A stretch of DNA of 64,000 nucleotides, from assembly GCA_963556695.1 (NCBI GenBank), contig CAUWAG010000018.1:5022001-5086000 (forward strand), read 5' to 3'. Numbering within the stretch: position 1 is the stretch's first letter; every line of letters begins with the position of its first letter. Origin of the DNA: Anthostomella pinea. Lineage: Eukaryota > Ascomycota > Sordariomycetes > Xylariales > Xylariaceae. The translations under genes were made by a program, and so were the position numbers. Under the pieces are notes generated by a model that did not search any database, had not been told where the DNA came from, and saw nothing but the letters and a program-made list of their open reading frames with translations. Shown here in pieces: positions 1 through 11,693 of the stretch.

Positions 1-249
1 TAGCGCCCCCTAAAATTAGCCTGACCCGACAGATGTTGGTTCCATTGGAACTTCCAAGGCACGGCCAGCGGCCCAGCGCTGAATCCTGATGAGTCGGGTG
101 CGCCGCCGCCAATGGCCTAATGCCCCGATGGGTCCAATAATATTGCTGTGGTAGCCACTGGTAGGCACCTGGGCATGAGCTGGGATGGAGCCAGTCAGCC
201 CTGGAGGCACGCCTGCACGCGCCATGACATCACTTCCTTTTTAGAACGA

Positions 250-430
250 TATGGGGGGGTAGTTACGGTGGCGGAATGGTTGTGGAATGGTTACCAGGTG
301 TGTAGCACGGTTCCTAATCCGAAACGGTTCCACATTCTGGTACCGTGCCATGCCTTCCGTAAGGAATGGTGTTTATTAGGTGTAGGTTGCAAGAATCAGA
401 CCCGAACATTATCAAAATTACCGGAATAGG
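250..430. repeat. Degenerate repeat with ACGGTTCC motifs
   Basis: Intergenic repeat-like DNA. It carries several ACGGTTCC/GGAACCG-type motifs (around 306-314 and 328-336), and the same vocabulary reappears at 1725-1910, so the two stretches may be decayed copies of one family. The short reading frames here show no recognisable protein. From 440 to 780 I see only TAGCTACC-like words and no gene. Confidence 0.3.
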
Positions 431-780
431 TTTAACAACGCTAAACCTCGGGTTATTAACACAACCGCACTAGCTAGCTACCTTAATAGCTACCACATTA
501 GCTACCGTATCAGCCACACTACTGCACTAACGCAACCACTTTACCGGTACACCACGCATCTTAAAAGTATAGCTGTCAGATGTGGTGGTGGCTCAGGGTG
601 TGTCACCAGGTGGCTTGTGCGCTATGGGTGGGATGGTTGCCCCACAGCTTTGTTACCACCGCGGATAAACGAGTTGCAACCATATTTAGGTGTGAATCTG
701 TCCGTACCAGGTAGACTTAAAACAACCAACAAACACGCACGTATAAACCGAGTATTCCGCACGACAAATTCTCACAAATA

Positions 781-1086
781 GCGTTTGAATCTGGGTAAAA
801 GCAATTTTATTATTATTAAATTACCCACGAATCTTAAAAGCACGGCGTTCAAATCCGGGTAAAAGCGACTTTTTTCTTTCTTTTTAAAAAATTACCTATG
901 TACCTTGAAAACAAAGCGTTTAAATTTAAATAAAACCGACTTTTTCTTTTTTTCTTTTTTTCTTTTTTAAAAATTACCTACGCACTTTAAAGTCATAAAG
1001 TTCGAATTTTAATAAAAATGACTTGTTTTTTCTCTTTTAAAAATTACTTATGTATTTTAAAAGCATGAAATTTAAATCTAAGTAAA
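781..1086. repeat. Decayed tandem array, about 5 units of 64-82 bp
   Basis: Five diverged copies start near 781, 845, 916, 998 and 1067. Each begins with a GCGTTYAAATYYGGGTAAA-like word and continues through a C/T-rich run, TTTTAAAAATTACC and CTTAAAAGCA. From left to right G and C are progressively replaced by A and T, so the last unit is almost pure AT. This is what cytosine-deamination decay of a tandem repeat would look like. There is no coding capacity. Confidence 0.6.
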
Positions 1087-1087
1087 T

Positions 1088-1561
1088 TGTGACGAGCCGT
1101 CTAACCTATAAGATTAAAGAGTTTTATAGGGTTTATGTTCTGAGGTAAGTCAACACAAAGGACAATAGAGGCTTCTGTCAACTAGAAGACACTCAGATGC
1201 TGGGGCTTGGTCTGAACTGGGTTCACTGTGTAGTCGAGTCGTCAGGAGATTTCTCCCACCTTAGGGTTGGCTAAGATGCTTAGATTGATCACTGAGGTAG
1301 AGCCTGTCTATCTATTTATTTGAGAAATGTCTGTTCTTATATATCCAATCTCTTCCTCACTGATTAGGTGGCTCACCATGGTGATCCAGTGATCCAAATT
1401 CTTAGTCACGTGACCTAGGTTCTGCTGGTCACGTGATCTGTGTACCGTTGCTCCGTTGCTCCGATCTCTCCACTGATCAGTACCCCACTCACTGGTCAAC
1501 CTGTTTCCAATCGTCTCCTCTTGGCCTGCTATCAGGCCGCACTGTTTGTTGGTTCGTAACA
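1088..1561. mobile_element. Probable solo LTR (474 bp)
   Basis: The segment starts TGTGACGAGCC and ends GGTTCGTAACA. Its outermost bases are imperfect inverted repeats (TGTGACGA against TGTTACGA) and have the TG...CA termini of retrotransposon LTRs. It is GC-balanced but embedded in AT-rich DNA. It contains two CACGTG palindromes (near 1408 and 1432) and a TATATA stretch near 1338. I see no clean 5-bp target duplication (TAAAT left, ATATA right), so the call rests on the termini. No internal retroelement genes are present. Confidence 0.45.
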
Positions 1562-2340
1562 ATATAGTTAATTTAAAAATACCTGTAAAATGTAGGATAA
1601 GTTATTGACTACTAATAATAAAATTAAAAATTAAAAACTATAAAGGTTGCGCGTTTAAGTTAAAAAACTTAAAAAATTTACTTAAAAAGGGGTTTTCTAA
1701 CATTTGCTCCAATCGGCATGTAACCGTTGCGGTACCGTCGTAAAATGGTTCCAATTTTTTTTTAACAGTAGTAGAATGATTGGTACGGTTCCTCTAGTTA
1801 GAACAGTTGGACCTCTATGAGAACGATTCCTAGTGAGGAATGGAGCCGCACGGATTCCAAATGAGGAACCGTTCCAATCAGAGGAACCGTTCCAGCACGG
1901 TTACGACCCCCCATATAATTCTGGTAAGGTTGGAACTTGCGCAGCCAGCCGAGCCTACCGAGCCCCATCTCAGATCCTGCATGTAACGATGTAAGCTGGC
2001 GGGCTGGACGGGCATATCGTCGATGACGGTTGGGGAGTGTTAGGAGTGTAGCTGGAGCGGACGTGAAGTCATCACCAATCTCCTTCCCGCCTAGCAGCAT
2101 CTTAGATCGTCTCACCTAAAGTACCCTAGGTGGTGTTGGATTAGGCTGACGCTGATCTGCCGGTGCGCGACGTGAAATAACCGTTGAATAAGAGCGGCAG
2201 TAGCTTGTTAGTAACGCTCATCTACATCGGTAATCGAGCCCCTGGAGTCTGGCCAAATTTACTGGCAGTAATGTGCCTTTCTGGGTATAAGGCCTAATGA
2301 GGGATTTGAGTCCGTTGTGAAGTCTGCTGGCCTGACAACG
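1562..2340. other. Non-coding repeat-rich spacer
   Basis: 1562-1720 is AT-rich. 1725-1910 repeats the motif family seen at 250-430, including two perfect 11-bp palindromes GGAACCGTTCC at 1865-1875 and 1883-1893. The rest is GC-balanced with no convincing gene. Confidence 0.4.
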
Positions 2341-2501
2341 CAAGCGCTTGAGCGGTCTGGTGCCCGTGAGGTGCGTGCCGTGTCTTCAGATCGGTGTAGC
2401 AAGAGGCATAACCATGAACATCTTTCCGGAACGACTTGAACGCTGCCACTGTCGCCTGCGCGCTATGTACCATAAGGCAGTCATTGTCGGCGAGGTATGC
2501 A

Positions 2502-2504
<3 letters not shown>

Positions 2505-2531
<27 letters not shown>
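2505..2531. repeat. CTG trinucleotide microsatellite, 9 units
   Basis: Nine uninterrupted CTG units lie just beyond the 3' end of the F-box gene. No supported coding frame covers them. Confidence 0.85.
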
Positions 2532-2532
<1 letters not shown>

Positions 2533-2583
2533 ACTACTGCCTGCGACTGCTTGGCTGCTCTACATTTTCATACCACTCAAACA

Positions 2584-3901
2584 TCAATCGCGCCGGTTGG
2601 TGCTGTTCAGAGGGCAACTGCTTCTTCCCCTTCTGGTTACGTACTCGTTGACTGCGTCCAGGAGTGGTGTTTCATCGTACTCTGCTTCTCCCAGGTCCCG
2701 GTATTCGGAACGTGGTGAATCTTCTTCGTGCCCGAATAGCTCGCCACATATACAGGCCTTGTTCAGCTGCAGGACCCCCCTAATTTCAGGCAGAAGCAGT
2801 TGCCACGATGTCGTTCTCAGCTGAATGTCGCGTAGGCACAGGCTCGTCAGGGTGCCTTTGTGTCGCTTAAGCACGGCCATCAGATCCTGTCGCTCACAGG
2901 TAATGTTCCCGAGAGTAAGGTCGGCCAAGTGGTCCCAGTGATGTTGAGGTTGCATGATGTCTCCTAGCTTGGCGGGATAGCCGTGTTCATCTGAATGCCA
3001 CACGAAGACGATGTACAATGTCTCGAGACATTGTAAAGATGCGATAAAGTCACGCAGCACCCCGGTCTCCATCAAGCGGCGGCATCCGGGGACTTCTATG
3101 CCCGCCTCGGGCACGGCACGGCCGGGAATGATCCCCTCCTCCTCCTTCCATGCCCGTCTCGATACACATCTCGAGGGACCTGAGGCTGGTGCACGGGGAG
3201 AGAGCACGCTGGAGCTCAACAGGCGGCTTGTCGAAAAAGCGCCAACTGAACGTCCCCACGGTCAGTTCTGCTAGGCTGATCTCGGCCTCACAGAGGGCGG
3301 CGAGCAACGACTCGATCTGCCGGCAGCCTTCTGGCTCGATGTTGCTGCCTGGGTTGGTCAGACAACCTTCGAAGGGAGTCCTCCGCATGCCTTTGAGGAA
3401 CCAGAAGCCAGACGACATGGTGACGCTTCGAAGCGCCGCGAAGCGGGCAATCGCGTCCTTGAGGTAGGTAATATCCGTATTTCCGCTTAGTATCTTCTCC
3501 TGCTGATCCATGACTGCCTCGTATTTCTTGAACAGAACTCCTAGCTGCCGTTGTTTCAGCCTTGGTGGCGGCGCCTCATTTGCCAGTTGAGCCTTGACCT
3601 TCTCGCCGGACCTGACGAAGTCGTAATAATAGCGCATAAACCGGTGAGAGGACATCCTATCGGATTCCATGGTATGGCCGACATAGACAAGGGAATGGAC
3701 GTTCTTGGAGGCGATGGGGCGCAACGAAATGCGCCTGAGCTCGTCGAGATCGTCCTGATGGAGATAAAAGATGAGCTCGCGATGAGCATAACGGGCGCCT
3801 ACGTCGGCGTAGGCCCTGCAGCACAGCCTGAAGGTGCGCACATCCTCGACGTCGAGAAACGAACAGACTCGATCGAGGACTTCGGGAATGATTATGTCCA
3901 T
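2584..3901 (-). pseudogene. F-box domain protein, frame-broken
   Basis: The frame starting at 3901 opens with an N-terminal F-box-like motif (IIPEVLDRVCSFL followed by VRTFRLCCRAYADVG, residues 3-35). This motif usually recruits Skp1 in SCF ubiquitin ligases. About 240 further residues have the leucine-rich, loosely repeated character of fungal F-box proteins. After a GGAGGAGGAGG run near 3150 the frame must slip by +1 to continue into the second open stretch, which ends at 2584 and reads ...CLETLYIVFVWHSDEHG... and ...HLADLTLGNITCE.... No GT-AG intron of suitable length explains the change. I see one frameshift, in a low-complexity purine run where a replication or sequencing slip is plausible. 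The substrate is unknown. About 438 residues if read across the slip. Confidence 0.6.
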
Positions 3902-5160
3902 GTTCTCGGATCGGATGAGAGGACCAGCCGAGCAGTCCCCAGGGCAGTGCCTAGCATTGGCACCCGTGTGCGCAGATATACGTCTTTTGGGCCTCGATAA
4001 TTGACGCTCGATGTCTGCAATGGCAAGCCGAGCAGTCTCCAGGGCAGTGCTGTATGCGGGTTGGGGCTGATGAGCGATGAGCGAGGATCTAGGTCAGAGA
4101 AGCTGTGGGCTTGCCGCTTCAGAAAAGGTAAGAAACTGGAAGCTGTGGGGATTGTCACTTAGTCAACCTCGTGCCTTCCCCAAACCCCGCGGTAGCTGCT
4201 TCCCCAAAAATATACATTTGCTAACTGTTCTGATCTATAATTATCTGGATGGTAAGGTATATACATAGCTTTATAGAGTTACTTCCCGTTGTATATTATT
4301 AGCATAGGAGTTACTATTCTATGTACGGACCCATACACCCCATCCCCATCCTCCGTCCTCTGAAACCGCTAACCATTGGTACTGTAAGTGTAACCCGTAT
4401 ATTTACACCCACAGGTCATGTTGGCACCATTCCAAGGTAACCTACTGTAACGATCACGACACAAGACCTCACGATTGACGAAGAGGCCGACGATGGCGAC
4501 TGGAGGAATCAGCACGTGGGCATGTCGAGTCGGAACACCAGCAGTACAGTATCACAATCATCCTCCTGTCTTCCCCGCCCCCGCAGTACTGTATTCTATT
4601 GTGGGAGGGTCAAGCATTCCCTTATCTTCTCCCCATCCATCTTCCCCGCCCCCACCCCCCATTCAAAGTCCACCGCCGTCCTGGTCTATCTGTGGTCATC
4701 CGACTTCACCAAGACATGGATATCATCCTCCTCGACTCTACTTTACCAGGGTCAGTCATTGCCCGCACACCGACCACTACAGTAGCAGTTGGCCGTTTAG
4801 CTCGACCTTCACAGCTACCCCGCCCTCTGATGTTAGTAGATGGTCAGATGGTCTTGGGGGATGATAGAGGGGTCTGACATCTTCCGACCACCACTCAGTG
4901 GGTTAGTTGGCTGAGCCATGCAGGTAGGAGGCAGATAAGTATGTTGGACAAGAAAGGCATATCATCAGTCAGGTACCTAGGTAGGTAGGTGAGCAAGGCT
5001 CATAAAGGTTGAGGTACGGGACCTTCATACCTCTCTTCTCTTTCTTTTGCCGGCCCTCACCCTCATCTCGACCTCGACCTCAACCTCGACCTCGACCTCA
5101 CTGGCAGTATTCGCCCACTTCCTTCTCAAGCTGCCGGGGTTCGAGCGGTAAGTCGAGGTC
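3902..5160. other. Intergenic, short duplicated word and pyrimidine-rich promoter
   Basis: No gene is recognised. A 26-bp word (core AGCCGAGCAGTC, then CCAGGGCAGTGC) occurs near 3926 and again near 4026. Upstream of the phosphatase-like gene lies a CT-rich stretch with GACCTC hexamers (5062-5100), of the kind common before fungal transcription starts. The proline-rich frames at 4475-4877 look like low-complexity chance frames. Confidence 0.4.
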
Positions 5161-7121
5161 ATGCCCCGGACGTATCTCTCTGTGCTGCTTGTCCTGGGTC
5201 TGGAGGCCTTGGGACTCGAAACCATGCTGCCACGTCCACTGAGAGGTGTGTTGCCGATACTCTTCCTCACAAGGGAAGCTCTAGCTCAGTCTAACGCCGA
5301 AACTGTTCGGTCATCTTTTGCATACATTCTCTACGGGGAGAGAACGCCTCTACGAGGTAATACGGCACCAAGCCTGACCCCGCTGGGTGGTCAACAGCTT
5401 TATACACAAGGCTCCGTTTTCCGAGCCCGCTACCTATCGAATGGCAGTCTATCAGAAGATGACAGCCGGGTTACCACGGCTTCCCCGGTGATTGGCCTCG
5501 AGGAGAATGCCATAGACAATAGTCAGCTATCTATATACAGTAGCACGGATGAATATGTCTTTGGAAGCGCTCTGGCTTTCATGCAAGGGCTGTATCCGCC
5601 TACTCCCCATGCCTTCGCCGTCGACGGCGAGGACCTTTCCATGTTGGCTAATGGAACGACCGTCGAATATCCCCTAGACGGCTATCAGTATCCAAATGTT
5701 CAGACGCCCTCAGTCTTGGATCCAAACTCTGTCTGGTGAGTCATGCACGAGCTCAGGTTCGTAGTACACAGTATGTGATTCGTATCTCGGATCTATCCCG
5801 GTGTCAAAGCTGGCGACTTTCACCAGAACACCCACGACATCGTCCGGTGTTTGACATATGGACGCCAATTCCAGGTCAATACTAACCTCAAGCTAGGCTA
5901 GAAGGACATACCTCATGCGCTGATTACTGGTCTTCGGCTCGTGACTTTGATGACGAGGCCAACACAGTCCGGACGTACAACTCATCGTTCGACTTCTACC
6001 AGAAAACATGAATCGATGTGTTCCCAAATACTCTGCCGTCTTCAATGATCAACTTCGACTATGCGTACGATCTATACGACTATGCGCTATACCACTATAA
6101 TCACGACGAAGCAGTTCGTGACCTCGTCAACGACGACCGCTTGGCATTCCTGCAAACCCTCGCCAACGACCAGCAATTTAACTTGCACGGCAACCTCTCC
6201 GCCTCTGGGTTCAAGGAAGGAGACATGATCCGTGCATTCGCCGGCCGCACGCTCCCTGCCCAAGTCGTTGCGCAGCTATCGGAATCACATCAGGCGGTAG
6301 TTCAAACAAGCTGAACCTCATGTTCGGCTCGTTCGAACCATTCCTATCGTTCTTTGCCCTCTCCAACATCTCCGATGACTCAGGAGGTCTCTTCACACAG
6401 ATTCCCCAACCCCGGCGGAGCCATGGTCTTCGAGCTGTTCAGTAACGGAAATGACACGAGTTCATATCCAGACCAGGATGAGCTCTGGGTTCGCTTCCTC
6501 TACCGCAACGGGACCGACCCCGACGTCCCACTACAGGAATACCCATTATTTGGCCGTGGCAACTCGGAGACACGCATGCATTGGACAGATTTTGCCTGGG
6601 ACATGGAAAGGTTCTCAATTAAAGACATCGGAACCTGGTGCCAGACCTGCGATGCCGTGACGTTATTCTGCACCGCGCTCAACAGCAAGTCCGACGGAGA
6701 CGGTTCAAGCTCGGGCTCGCTATTTGGCCCCGGCAGCAGCAGGTCCGTCACGCCCGCCGTCGCTGGTATCATAGGTGCTGCAGTCGCCATCGTGGCTACT
6801 GCTCTGGCTGCTGCGTCGACCTTTTTCTTTGGGGGACTACGGATCCAACGGGCCGACAAGGGCCACCGAGGCAGCTTGGGTGGGTTCAAGGGCGCCGAGA
6901 AGATGGCATCTGATCATGACGTGTCCATCGCGAAGAGCGGCGCCAGGCACGAGAGGGTCGGTGGTTGGGAACTCGGTGGTCCCGGACCAAATACAGACAA
7001 CGGACTGCCTCCTAACATTGCGACTGTCTTTGGCGCTTCGGTCAGGCGAAATGGGTATGGCGAGGACGACGGAGACAGTATTCTGGGACATACACCGATA
7101 CGGCCGCTGGAAAGTATATAG
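5161..7121 (+). pseudogene. Histidine acid phosphatase-like membrane protein, decayed
   Basis: The gene resembles fungal histidine acid phosphatases (phosphoglycerate-mutase fold) with a C-terminal membrane anchor. A hydrophobic N-terminus (Met at 5161, alternative at 5224) precedes FAYILYGERTPL, the place of the catalytic RHGxR/xP motif; the expected histidine is replaced (LYGER). An intron at 5736-5896 (GTGAGT donor, TACTAAC branch) joins into LEGHTSC. Further family-like blocks follow: FDYAYDLYDYALYHYNH, KLNLMFGSFEPFLSFF and GAMVFELF. A transmembrane helix lies near 6751-6835 with a polar tail to 7121. The gene is broken three ways: an in-frame TGA at 6009-6011, a -1 shift near 6283 and a compensating +1 shift at the CCCC run near 6402. 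With the catalytic His also missing, this is probably not an active enzyme. Confidence 0.6.
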
Positions 7122-7506
7122 GAGGTGGTTATGCCGTCGAGTTATGTCAACGGGTGGCGAAGTCTTCAATTCTTTTTCCTCATTTCCCGAGCGTTACTTA
7201 TCGTCAATTCTATACAGTCGTTGATACCCGGCGGGAACGCTTTATCATAGAAGATTCATTGATGCTAAAGGCTTCCTTTCAGGACTTGAGATGCATTTGA
7301 TGTGTCATCACAGCTCTGGTCATTGAGCTGTGTCATTCGGTTCTGTCGAGGATCTGCTGTTCAGTGTCACATTGGGGATCCCACCCCTTTTTCAACGTTT
7401 TACGATCGCTTAGTTTTACTGCAATGCTTGGGCCGGCCAAAAAGTCCAGGACATCAGTCAAAATCAAGTGAGATTCTATATATGCAAGACCCATCCTTGG
7501 CTGCCC

Positions 7507-9648
7507 CTATAAAGCCGTCCGCCCCCTCTTCACACTCCTCAAAACGCCCTCATCAGCCAGCCGCTCCCACATATTCCACAGCATGAAATCGCAGCCCCTC
7601 CTCGCCACCACACTAACCGTCACCGGCACCATCTCCCGCCCAAACGTCACATTGCTGAAATACGCCACCTGCCCGATCGGAATCGTCATATCGACGCACC
7701 CGTAGATCGGACAGAGACTCGCCCCGGTGATGCCGGCCCCCAGCGGCGTCACAGCCAGGAACGCCGCGGCGCTGTTGTTGGTGTTTAGCGCCTCCTCGCG
7801 GTACGACGGCAGGCCGCCCGTGCCGATGTCCCACAGCATGATGCTCTCGGAACACGACTCGGGCGTCGCGTAGAGCACCTGCGACTCGAACCAGTCGACG
7901 GCCGCGCGCTTGGTGGCTAGAGACTCGTCGTACAGTGCGGTGGTGTACACCGAATCGTTGTACTCGCGCCAGCCGGACCGACGCGCCGGGTCGATGGGCG
8001 GAAAGCGGCCGTCGTACTTTTCGGCCCACGCGCTCATGAGCGGCGCGGCGACCTGCTGATACTGCGTCATGGTGTCCAGGACGCCCGTGGCGTTGTCGAG
8101 AGCGTCGTACTTGGGGACGGCCTCCGGGGCGCTCGCCACCACGGCCGTGAGGTTCAGGTCCTCGACCGTCATGCCAAAGACGGACGTCATGTTTTGGATG
8201 AAGGCCTGCAGGATAGCTTCGGCGGTCGGGTTGGCCAGGGGCAGGTAGTCGGTCAGGTAGAGGATGCGCTTGGGGAAGCCGTATGAGTCGGGGGTCTCGA
8301 GGGGTGAGAGACCGGTGATGGAGGTGTTCTGGTGCATCTCGGGCGTGTACCAGTGCTTTGCGAAGTGCACCCAGTCGCGCACGTCGCGGGAGAAGACGCC
8401 GGCTGTGTCGGTCGCCGCGCCGAGCGGCATCACCTGCTCGAGGGTCATCATGCCCTGGCTGGGTCTGTTGCCGAACGTGCCCGACACGGCCGCGGGTCTT
8501 CTCATCGAGGAGCCTGTATCAGACCCGATGGCAAAGTCAAGCCAGTCGTACGCCGCGATGGAGCAGCCGCCGCCGGAGGATGATGCTGAGCAGGTAAGCC
8601 AACCGTCGCCGCGGGGGTTAAAGGGGTAGTGCTCGTCCTGCCACTCCCACGGATTCGCCCCAGATGCGAACTGGGCCAACTTGAACTTGCCCATGAGAAC
8701 ACCACCCAAATCAACGATACGCTGAACAGAGGGCGCGGGCAACTTCAGTAATCTCCGCCCAGGCCTGACTTCCACCCGACGTAATCAAACCCTTCATGTC
8801 AAATAAGTCCTTGATGGCGACTCTGTACTCCGCGAACGGCAGTGTATCGCTCCAACTGTAGATCCGGGACGAGACCGGGATCATAGGACCCCAGAACCGG
8901 GAGTTGAAGATCTCGACGGGGTAGAATGTCCCCTCGCCATCGTTGGAGTCGTACGTGCCGTACAGGAAGTCCCGGTACTCGTCACGGTACAGCCGGTAGA
9001 CCATGCCGAATGAGACCGAGTCTTCGGAGATTGAGGCGGCATAGGGGCCAGCTGTGAGGTTTGAACCTTCAGGCGCGTTGATATATGCCACCGCAAGGTC
9101 GGAAGTGTCTATATCACTCCATGTTAGCCGCCTCTGCATGTTACAACTCATGCAGGAGTCAAGTGAGACATACCATCAACACCCTGAAACCCCGTATCCA
9201 AGAATAGATACACCGGCTCCAAGCCCCCCAAATATGCCAGCGCGCTGTTATCTAGCCTCGCAGTCGCGGTCCCATTGCGGGCGAGGTACACTCCCTGCAG
9301 GAAGTCTTCGGATAAGACGTCGTCTCCTTCCAAGTAGCTGGCCACCACGCTCTGAAGATATGCGCCCGTCACGAGTTCGTCTTCGACAAAGATGACCGTG
9401 AACGGCACCAGAGAGCCACCACTTGCTGCCGCCGCGGCTGCTGATGAAGAGTTACCGCCAAGGATGGCCTTGGGATGTTGGATGTTGGCCAGGTATGTCA
9501 CATTGCCCAGCGCGAACGCGACGTCGCCATGCTCGGTCGTTTGCACATGCTTCCATTCGGCGCGCTTCGTGACTGGTGCTGCAAAGACGGACCATGACCG
9601 TAGTAGCAGATTTGCCAGAAACGGGAGAAATCGCGGGAAGGCCATCAT
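7507..9648 (-). CDS. Secreted amidase (amidase-signature family), one apparent frameshift
   Basis: This is a predicted amidase-signature hydrolase, a family that cleaves C-N amide bonds with a Ser-cisSer-Lys triad. The N-terminus (from 9648) is a signal peptide ending near FAAP. Residues up to about 150 form the extra N-terminal domain found in many fungal amidases. A 64-bp intron (9110-9173; GTATGT donor, GCTAAC branch, ATAG acceptor) joins VD to [18 protein letters not shown] carries the catalytic Lys (about residue 258). The signature block at about 8590-8500 has CSASSSGGG and then AIGSDTGSS, which supplies both serines. Between these parts the frame slips by +1 near 8730 ([12 protein letters not shown] to [13 protein letters not shown]), with no usable intron. 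All catalytic residues are kept, so this may be a sequencing or assembly indel or a very recent lesion. The substrate is unknown. It is convergent with the phosphatase-like gene. Confidence 0.75.
9110..9173 (-). other. Intron 1 of the amidase gene
   Basis: 64 bp with donor GTATGT at 9173-9168, GCTAAC branch site and TATAG acceptor at 9110. It restores a phase-1 join between exons. Confidence 0.8.
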
Positions 9649-10233
9649 GGTGAAGTGACTGGGCTAGGGAGGGCTGTCTCCCTATATTTGACGACGAACG
9701 AGAGTCTGAACCACTCCTCTTTCATGTATTCTTTGGAGTATATAGCCTCACAAAAGAGTTGTCTCGGATATCCGCCCGGTGCCGAACAGCAACCACAATC
9801 TACACAAGGAGTACGAGTCAACACAACATGAAACCAGCCATGTCCTGGACAGATAGCAATCCGCTTCTTATACGAGCACCCAAACCGACCGGCACCATAT
9901 CGGGGAAGATGGAGCGATAGTCATATCTTCGTCTAACGCCGCCCACCCCCAATGCAGCTCCTTATCAACACCGCTTGTTCGCTTCCCCATGGTATCGCGA
10001 TCGGTTCGGAGCCGCCCGTCGGCAGCGGTCCAGGGGGGCGGTTGCAACTGCAGTCAGTGGGGTAGCGAAGATGCTTATTGAGGCAGTAATAAGGCACAGT
10101 AGGTACTCCCGTTGATACATCATAGATAGGAGGAAAGAAATATGGTAACAGTCTTGTCAGTGTTGACGATCGCGGTCTTGTGGTTGTATATGGCACAATA
10201 TGATACTCTGAATATACACAAAATACCCATGTA

Positions 10234-11693
10234 TCACGCACCACACGCCCCAGCCAGACTCCTCACCCTCTGAACATTCAACCCCGTAATCCTCCCAGCA
10301 TTCCTCTCCCCAACCACGATCCACGGACTCAGATGACAGACGCCTCCCTCCCCAACCCAAGTCCAAGCCAAACACGCATCATCCCCCTTCAGCTTCTGCC
10401 TTAGACACAACCCCAAGCACCCCAGCGCGCTCTCCACCCCCTCCACCGTGACGGTATACTCGTCCGTCCTGCCCACATGGTCCCAGTCCCGTCTTAACGG
10501 CTCCTCCTCAAACGCCTCCCAGGCGGGCGCCCCGAGCAACGCCCAGACGTCGATCCAGCGGCTCGGCGCCGCGATATTGCTAAAGACGCCGTGCACGCCC
10601 CGCATGGCCTCCTCCGTCTTGACCTCATGGAACGACACGACAGGCGCGCAGAACCGGTCCGGCCGGATCTTAGTAGTAGCAGGCGTCTCACCATTAAACA
10701 GGCTCCGCCAGCCTTCCTCCACATAAACACCGACGCGCGCCAGCGCCTCAGCTAACAACAGATCGCCCCAGCCGTGGATGAGCGAGGCGGCGTAGGCGCC
10801 CGCCGCCGCGCGCGGGTTCTCGGTGAACAGCCTTTGCAGGGCGCCGCGCGAGAGCACCACGGCCGAGCCGCCGTGCGCGAAGCGGTAGTTCCACCCGCCG
10901 ATGGCGTTGCCCAGGTAGTACGGCTTCGCGGGGTCGAATTGGCCGAGGAGCTGCTGCAGGGTCGGCCGGACGAGGTAGGTGTCGTCGTCGACGAGGACGT
11001 ACCATTTCTTGTCTGGCGCGGTTCTGTAGGCGAGTTCGAGGCTCGAGATGAACTTTGTAGAACGTGTTAGATAGGGGGGTAGGTCATAATCATGCAACCC
11101 ACGTGTTTGTGACAACGTACCTTCATTGCATCAAGGGGGTATCCGACCTCCTTCGCCAACGCGCGCGCAGCATCGCCATCACCTTCCTCGATCGCAAGAC
11201 TCAGTTTCGCATGCATCGCCGCGCGCGGCGACGTTCTTACCAGAGCAGGAGGCGCGCGCGCCAGCGTCCGCGCCACCACATCGTGCACCGCAAGCGGCAG
11301 CCCACCATTGCGAACGAACCGGCTCCCGTCATCGCGCGCAAGCGCAGCAAAGTCCGCCACCAGAAACAGGTCCCTGAACACCGAGGCGTCCTCCAGCGTT
11401 TGCAGACAGCCCGCGACGCGGTCCTGCGTGGCGTAGCCCGTCTTGAGGATGTAGGCCACGTCCTCGGACAGGTCCGCCGGGAAGGGGGCCGCCTCTGACA
11501 TAAAGGGCTCGATGGCCAGGGCTGGCCGTAGTAGGGGCCCGGTCAGGTGGTACTGTAGGGCTATCTTGACCCGGCTGTCGTAGGGGAGGAGGTAGACGAG
11601 GAGAGGCACGATCACGGCGGTGAATGCGACGAGCCGCCGCTGATACTGGCGAAGGCGGTGCGGGCGTGCCCAGACAGGCCACAGGAAGCGCAT
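10234..11693 (-). CDS. GT31/DUF604-type glycosyltransferase, type II membrane protein
   Basis: Two exons (11693-11121 and 11052-10234) flank a 68-bp intron with GTACGT donor, CTAAC branch and AAAG acceptor, giving 463 residues. The N-terminus has a single signal anchor (about residues 21-37, LVAFTAVIVPLLVYLLP), the topology of Golgi glycosyltransferases. A DxD-type motif VLVDDDTYLV (Asp 213-215) would bind nucleotide-sugar and metal. Downstream come YYLGNAIGG, FAHGGSAVVLS and a HGWGD block, the order seen in fringe-like (GT31/DUF604) enzymes. The C-terminal region has several cysteines, likely disulphides. The reading frame is intact. Donor and acceptor sugars cannot be told from sequence; a role in cell-wall or glycoprotein glycosylation is inference. 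Confidence 0.8.

Noticed and set aside
4475..4877. Three overlapping plus-strand proline/serine-rich frames
   Set aside because: They arise from a C-rich low-complexity stretch; overlapping open frames in all phases argue for composition, not coding.
6009..6011. In-frame TGA read as selenocysteine in the phosphatase-like gene
   Set aside because: Pezizomycotina are not known to use selenocysteine, and the same gene has two indels, so decay is simpler.
10494..11682. Arginine/alanine-rich frames overlapping the glycosyltransferase
   Set aside because: They are shadows of GC-rich coding sequence in other frames.
7507..11693. Secondary-metabolite cluster from amidase and glycosyltransferase
   Set aside because: There is no backbone synthase, regulator or transporter nearby, and the only P450 is a fragment 52 kb away.
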